Shown here: positions 44,310-48,457 of the stretch, piece by piece | Position numbering within the stretch: the stretch's first letter is position 1 | Layout of the letters: every line of letters starts with the position of its first letter | Assembly (NCBI RefSeq): GCF_030538655.1 | Contig: NZ_JAUNTO010000009.1 | Coordinates: 76,487 to 124,943, forward strand | Length of the DNA stretch: 48,457 nucleotides | Source: Paracoccus sp. (in: a-proteobacteria) | GTDB taxonomy: Bacteria; Pseudomonadota; Alphaproteobacteria; Rhodobacterales; Rhodobacteraceae | Reading direction: 5' to 3' | Notes under the pieces: generated by a model | Databases searched by the model: none | What the model was told of the DNA's origin: nothing | The model's input: only the letters and a program-made list of their open reading frames with translations | Program-made: the position numbers and the translations under genes

Positions 44310-45431
44310 TCAAAGCGTGCCGATGCGCAGGACGGGTTTCAGGGTGACGCCCGCCTCGCTGTCCCTGGCCGCCTGATTGATCTGGTCCAGCGGATAAAAG
44401 CGCACCAGCCGGTCAAAGGGGAAACGCCCCTGCCGGTGCAGCTCGATCAGTTGCGGGATGAACACTTGCGGCACGCTGTCGCCTTCGACGATGCCGCGAA
44501 TGGAACGCCCGCGCAGGATCAGGTTGTTCACGTCGAAATCGGATGTCGTGCCCAGTTTCGGCGCGCCGACGACGCCCATGGTGCCAAGGCTGCCAAGCGC
44601 CTCGATCCCCTGGGCCAGCACTTCGGCGCGGCCGGTGGATTCCAGCGCGTAATCCGCGCCGCCGCCGGTGATCTCAAGGATTGCCTGCACCGGGTCGGCC
44701 TCGCGGCTGTTGATCACATGCGTGGCCCCCAGTTCCATCGCCAGTTCCAGCCGTGCGGGCACGATGTCCACCGCGATGATCGTGGTGGCCCCGGCGACCC
44801 GCGCCGCCATCACCGCGCTTAGCCCCACCGCGCCCGCGCCAAAGCTGGCAAAGCTGCTGCCGGGGCGGAGGCGCAAGGAATTCAGCACCGCCCCCGCGCC
44901 GGTCTGGATGCCGCATCCCAAGGGGCCAAGCAGATCCAACGGCGCATCGGCAGGCACCTTGATCGCGTTGATTTCCTGCGCCAGCGCATAGGTCGCAAAG
45001 GACGATTGCGAAAAGAAATGATCGTGCAGCGGTGTGCCGTCCGCCGCCTGAATGGCATTGCCGCCGTCCAGATCGCTGCCGCCAAAGTTCAGCCCGAAGA
45101 AATGGTCGCAATAGGCCCCATGCCCGCCCACGCAGGGGCGGCAATGCCCGCAGGCGCCATAGGTCAGCACGACATGATCGCCGGGGGCAAGGGTCTTGAC
45201 GCCCGGCCCCACGGCCTCGATCACGCCCGCGCCTTCATGGCCCAGAACGGCGGGCAGCGGCACGGGGTAATATTGATCGCGCACGATCAGATCGGTGTGG
45301 CACAGGCCCGTGGCGATGACGCGGACCAGAACTTCGGTCCCGCGCGGTTCGCGGATGCGGGCCGGTTCAATCGTGAAGGGCGCGCCTTGCGAACGGGTGA
45401 CGGCGGCGGTGATGTCGCGAAATGCTGTCAT
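44310..45431 (-). CDS. Zinc-dependent aryl-alcohol dehydrogenase type (XylB-like)
   Basis: The 373-aa product is a zinc alcohol dehydrogenase. Catalytic-zinc ligands are in GLCHTDLI and GHEGAGVIEAVGPG, and the structural zinc site is CGHCRPCVGGHGAYC (C-x2-C-x2-C-x7-C). The NAD site is FGAGAVGLSAVMAARVAG. PLGCGIQTGAGAVLNSLRLRPG is typical of benzyl-alcohol-type enzymes. It is preceded by the aldehyde dehydrogenase on the same strand with a 9-base gap. Together they would convert an aromatic or similar alcohol to the acid. Confidence 0.9.
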   Translation of the reverse strand: MTAFRDITAAVTRSQGAPFTIEPARIREPRGTEVLVRVIATGLCHTDLIVRDQYYPVPLPAVLGHEGAGVIEAVGPGVKTLAPGDHVVLTYGACGHCRPCVGGHGAYCDHFFGLNFGGSDLDGGNAIQAADGTPLHDHFFSQSSFATYALAQEINAIKVPADAPLDLLGPLGCGIQTGAGAVLNSLRLRPGSSFASFGAGAVGLSAVMAARVAGATTIIAVDIVPARLELAMELGATHVINSREADPVQAILEITGGGADYALESTGRAEVLAQGIEALGSLGTMGVVGAPKLGTTSDFDVNNLILRGRSIRGIVEGDSVPQVFIPQLIELHRQGRFPFDRLVRFYPLDQINQAARDSEAGVTLKPVLRIGTL

Positions 45432-45440
45432 GGTCTCCCC

Positions 45441-46898
45441 CTACAGCGGATAGGCGGGGGCTTCGGCCTTGACCGTCACCCATTGCCATTGCGTGAACTC
45501 CTCCCAATTGGCGGGGCCGCCGATGCTGGTGCCGTTGCCCGATGCGCCAACGCCGCCAAAGGGGTTGATGACCTCATCATTGACGGTGGAATCGTTGATA
45601 TGCAGCAGGCCCACGCGCAGCTGATCGCCCATCGCCATGGCACGGCCGACCGAACGCGACATGATCGCCGCCGACAGCCCGTAATCGCCCTGATTGGCCA
45701 GATCGACGGCATCCTGATCGGTCTCAAACGTGGTCACGACTGCGACGGGGGCAAAGATTTCTTCATGAAAGGCCGGGTTTTCGGGCGTCACGCCCGTCAG
45801 CACCGTGGGCGGAAAGAACAGCCCCTCGGCCTGACCACCTGCCGCAAGCGTGGCCCCGGCCTTGAGCGCCGCATCGACGACTCCGCCCGCCAGATCGGCC
45901 TGATGGCGGTTGATCATCGGCCCCAAAGCGACCTGACCTGAGGCCGGATCACCCACCGGCATGGCGCGCGCATGGTCGGCCAGACGGCGCGAGAATTCAT
46001 CCGCGATGTTGGCCTGCACCAGAATCCGGCCCGCCGCCATGCAGATCTGGCCCTGATGCAGATAGGCGCTCCAGACGGCATTCTTTACCGCCAGATCAAG
46101 GTCGGCGTCGTCCAGCACGATAAAGGCGTTCTTGCCGCCCAACTCCAGCGAGACCTTCTTCAGATGCCGCCCCGCCGTTTCCCCCACGCGCCGCCCGGCA
46201 GCGGTCGAGCCGGTGAACTGGATCATGCCGATATTGGCGTCCTCGCACATGGCGGCACCTGCCGCGCCATCACCCGCCATCATCACCAGCGCACCCGCAG
46301 GCAGGCCCGCCAGTTCAAACAGCCGCGCGATGACAGTGCCGCCGCAGATCGCCGTGCGCGGATCGGGTTTCAGCAGCACGGTATTGCCCACCGCCAGCGC
46401 GGGCGCAACCGCCCGCATCGCCAGATACAGCGGAAAGTTAAAGGGCGAAATCACCCCCACCACCCCGATGGGGCGGCGCCGCGCAAGGTTCAATCGCCCC
46501 GGTTCGGCGGGCAGCACCTGCCCCGCCGCCTGCGAAGGCATGGCGGCGGCCTCGATAAGCGCCTTGATGGTGATGCCGACCTCGAAATCCGCCTTGGCCT
46601 GAACCGAGCCGGATTCGCGCACCAGCCAACGGGCGATCTCGGCGCGGTGAATCTCGGCCAGACGGGCGGCCTCGTGCAGAATCGCGGCGCGGCGGTCGTA
46701 ATGCGTCGCGGCCCAACCCGCCTGCGCGGCCCGTGCCGTGGCGGCAGCGGCGGCAATATCGGCGGGGCTGGCCATCGCGACCGAGGCCAGTTCCGCCCCC
46801 GTCGCTGGCTCAATCGCCGGGGCGGCAGAGGCCAGCGCGCGCCAGCCGCCGTCAAAACCCACGGCTTGCAGATGTTCTTGTGCAATCAAATCGGTCAT
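45441..46898 (-). CDS. Aldehyde dehydrogenase, benzaldehyde/vanillin type
   Basis: The 485-aa product starts at ATG 46898; the longer frame to 47120 runs inside the peroxidase gene and is rejected. Typical features are the NAD-binding SPFNFPLYLAMRAVAPALAVGN, the FTGSTAAGRRVGE strand and the catalytic-Glu region VSLELGGKNAFIVLDDADLD. The catalytic Cys is in GQICMA, and NPFGGVGASGNGTSIGGPANWEEFTQW closes the protein. The family oxidises aldehydes to acids with NAD(P). The ATG shares a base with the peroxidase TGA (TGATG), so the two are coupled. The C-terminal form resembles benzaldehyde and salicylaldehyde dehydrogenases. Confidence 0.92.
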   Translation of the reverse strand: MTDLIAQEHLQAVGFDGGWRALASAAPAIEPATGAELASVAMASPADIAAAAATARAAQAGWAATHYDRRAAILHEAARLAEIHRAEIARWLVRESGSVQAKADFEVGITIKALIEAAAMPSQAAGQVLPAEPGRLNLARRRPIGVVGVISPFNFPLYLAMRAVAPALAVGNTVLLKPDPRTAICGGTVIARLFELAGLPAGALVMMAGDGAAGAAMCEDANIGMIQFTGSTAAGRRVGETAGRHLKKVSLELGGKNAFIVLDDADLDLAVKNAVWSAYLHQGQICMAAGRILVQANIADEFSRRLADHARAMPVGDPASGQVALGPMINRHQADLAGGVVDAALKAGATLAAGGQAEGLFFPPTVLTGVTPENPAFHEEIFAPVAVVTTFETDQDAVDLANQGDYGLSAAIMSRSVGRAMAMGDQLRVGLLHINDSTVNDEVINPFGGVGASGNGTSIGGPANWEEFTQWQWVTVKAEAPAYPL

Positions 46899-47800
46899 CA
46901 GTTTCCCCCAAGCTGAATATTCAGCGCCGACAGATCGGCCTGTCCGCCGCGCATCGGCGGCACCCAGAAAAACGCGCCGCTGATCGGGCGGGTAAAGCGG
47001 AACAGCGCATCGGTCTGTCCGTCCTCGACCCCGGTCATACGCTGCCATTGCACCATGAAGGCCCGGAAATCGCGGCCAAAGCCCACGAACATCAGCCCGG
47101 CACGCAGCCCGTCCGACCATGGCATGGAACGGCGAACCAGATGCGCGGGCGGATCGAAGCTTTCCTGATCGGTTCGGCTGACATGGGATGTGTCGGGCGC
47201 GTCGTCCATTTCCGAATTGTCGGCGCGATGGCGGCCGATCACATCATCCATCCGGTCAGGGCCGATGGCCGCCAGTCGGTCGAAATCATGCAGCCACTGC
47301 TGAACGACCACAAAGCTGGACCCGTCGCGCCCCGGCCCTTGCCCGGTCACGGTGGCGGCGGTGACGGCCTCGTCCCCCTCGGGGTTTTCGGTGCCGTCCT
47401 CATAGCCCGACAGATCGCGATCCACCGCATCATAGCGGAACGCATCGACCGAGCTTTCCAGCGTAAATGCCGGGCGCAGGGCGGTCTGCACCGCGCGGGC
47501 GCGCAGCAGGATCTCGCCCATATCCTCGCCCCGCAGCCAGCACCATAGCGCGGCGGGGGTCGCGGGCGCATCCACCCCGGCGAATGAGGTCGGCGGATAT
47601 GCCGCCAACCCCTTGATCTCGCGTCCAAGAGCCAAAGCCAGCGACTGACCGATACCGATCACCATCGCCTCGCCATCCGTCTGGCGAGCCAGTTCCCGCA
47701 GCGCGGTCGCCACCTGCGTGACGTCATCAATCGCGAATGTCAGGTAACGCCCCGCGCTGGTGATCGGGGACAGGATGGCGGGGGCGATGGTGTCGGTCAT
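46898..47800 (-). CDS. DyP-type heme peroxidase, YfeX-like
   Basis: The 300-aa protein is a dye-decolourising peroxidase. The family motif GxxDG is in GYEDGTENPEG (Asp135), and the proximal heme ligand is His206 in TSHVSRT. The distal Arg is at 223 in LVRRSMP, with Ser at 225 where DypB has Asn, as I recall for E. coli YfeX. No signal peptide is seen, so it is probably cytoplasmic or an encapsulin cargo; no encapsulin gene is in the window. It follows the hydrolase by 3 bases and is coupled to the aldehyde dehydrogenase. Confidence 0.93.
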   Translation of the reverse strand: MTDTIAPAILSPITSAGRYLTFAIDDVTQVATALRELARQTDGEAMVIGIGQSLALALGREIKGLAAYPPTSFAGVDAPATPAALWCWLRGEDMGEILLRARAVQTALRPAFTLESSVDAFRYDAVDRDLSGYEDGTENPEGDEAVTAATVTGQGPGRDGSSFVVVQQWLHDFDRLAAIGPDRMDDVIGRHRADNSEMDDAPDTSHVSRTDQESFDPPAHLVRRSMPWSDGLRAGLMFVGFGRDFRAFMVQWQRMTGVEDGQTDALFRFTRPISGAFFWVPPMRGGQADLSALNIQLGGN

Positions 47801-47803
47801 GGC

Positions 47804-48457
47804 TTATGCCCCTGCCGCTTCGATGATCAGCGCGGTGATCTCGTCGGGGCGCGAGGCCAGCGAGGCGTGGCTGGCGTCCAGTTCGATCTTTTTCACCGGG
47901 TTCATGCGGTCGGCCATCATCTGCTGATTGGCCGGGTTGATCATGCGATCCGCCAGCGAGACCTGATAATAGCACGGCTTTTTCTTCCATGCGGGCGCGG
48001 TGACATTATCGCCGAAGGTGCTGGCGACCGGGGCTTTTTGCGTGATCGCCATGACGAAGGTCGCCTCGTCCGACATATCCTGCGCGAAACTCTCGCGGAA
48101 TTTTTCCGGGGCAACCCACAGGAAGCCGTCGCTGTCGGGCTGGATGTTTTCAAAAGCCGCAGGCGGGTTCGCCGCGCTGATCGACCCCGCGCTTTCACCC
48201 GTATCCGGCGCGAAGGCGGCCACATAGACCAGTGCCTTGACATTGGGCATGTCGCCCATCTCGGTGATGACCTTGCCGCCATAGGAATGCCCGACCAGCA
48301 CCACCGGGCGGTCGATCTGCGCCACCATCTTGCGCGTGCGTTCGGCATCGTCGGCCAGCGAGGTCAGCGGGTTTTCGACCGCATGCAGGTCGGTATAGCC
48401 CTTGGCGCGCAGGGCGGTGATGACCCCGGCCCAATGGGCGGCCCCGCCCCAGAAGCC
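47804..48457 (-). CDS. Alpha/beta hydrolase, N-terminus cut by the window edge
   Basis: The frame is open from the window's right edge to 47804, encoding at least 217 residues; the ATG at 48328 is internal. It starts GFWGGAAHWAGVITALRAKG, the usual early strand and oxyanion region of this family. Next come the nucleophile elbow VVLVGHSYGGKVI (Ser), a helical lid and the C-terminal catalytic His region ELDASHASLASRPDEIT. It resembles esterase-type hydrolases of unknown substrate. It is upstream of the DyP gene on the same strand and may be the first or second gene of the operon. Confidence 0.88.
   Translation of the reverse strand, partial: GFWGGAAHWAGVITALRAKGYTDLHAVENPLTSLADDAERTRKMVAQIDRPVVLVGHSYGGKVITEMGDMPNVKALVYVAAFAPDTGESAGSISAANPPAAFENIQPDSDGFLWVAPEKFRESFAQDMSDEATFVMAITQKAPVASTFGDNVTAPAWKKKPCYYQVSLADRMINPANQQMMADRMNPVKKIELDASHASLASRPDEITALIIEAAGA

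Noticed and set aside
45006-45941. 311-aa open frame on the plus strand
   Set aside because: Antisense to the alcohol and aldehyde dehydrogenases with no family features.

Overview
The window looks like a chromosomal segment of a high-GC alphaproteobacterium of the Rhodobacteraceae, most like Paracoccus or Rhodobacter. The evidence is the gene set: a CcrM-type methyltransferase behind rnhB, COQ9, an alphaproteobacterial flagellar block, a DUF721-DsbA pair beside mutY, and IS5-type remnants. No rRNA, tRNA, CRISPR array or intact mobile element was seen. The taxonomic call is inferred from gene content and base composition only.

Region 1 (1-2123) has the edge of an unidentified minus-strand gene, a secreted five-heme cytochrome c and mobA. 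Region 2 (2124-10604) is the most unusual part. An AT-rich leader with an inverted repeat precedes a tightly packed three-gene unit: a small 148-aa protein, a 964-aa protein with five tandem Ig-like repeats and a lectin-like C-terminus, and a 931-aa protein with a clan GH-A glycosidase signature. None of the three has a signal peptide, and the small protein resembles phage appendage domains. The unit ends at a strong terminator and faces a serralysin-type RTX metalloprotease on the other strand.

Region 3 (10733-16073) is the rfbCBDA (dTDP-L-rhamnose) operon, a frameshifted TetR pseudogene and a family 2 glycosyltransferase. Region 4 (16131-22962) is a flagellar block. flgB-flgC-fliE-fliQ-flgF-flgG-flgA-flgH-fliL run on the minus strand, fliI is divergent, and a Crp-type regulator follows. 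The glycosyltransferase lies directly downstream of fliL on the same strand, so rhamnose supply, glycosyl transfer and flagellar genes are neighbours.

Region 5 (22963-32782) holds envelope and housekeeping genes: an extensin-like protein coupled to an L,D-transpeptidase, a GntR/UTRA regulator, a chain MFS exporter - sulfotransferase/GT90 fusion - allA - rnhB, then ccrM with a promoter carrying three GANTC sites and a perfect DnaA box, and a divergent HxlR/quinone oxidoreductase pair. Region 6 (32911-42114) includes a lipoprotein, an AlkB-like hydroxylase behind mutY, a DUF721 protein, dsbA, a glutathione transferase, mscL, alanine dehydrogenase with a divergent Lrp regulator, rpsU, coq9 and a quinone oxidoreductase.

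Region 7 (42150-48457) starts with two decayed IS5-family transposase fragments on opposite strands. It continues with a minus-strand operon, read from the right edge: alpha/beta hydrolase (cut by the edge), DyP peroxidase, aromatic-type aldehyde dehydrogenase, zinc alcohol dehydrogenase and a MocR-type regulator. This looks like an accessory cluster for oxidation of aromatic alcohols and aldehydes.
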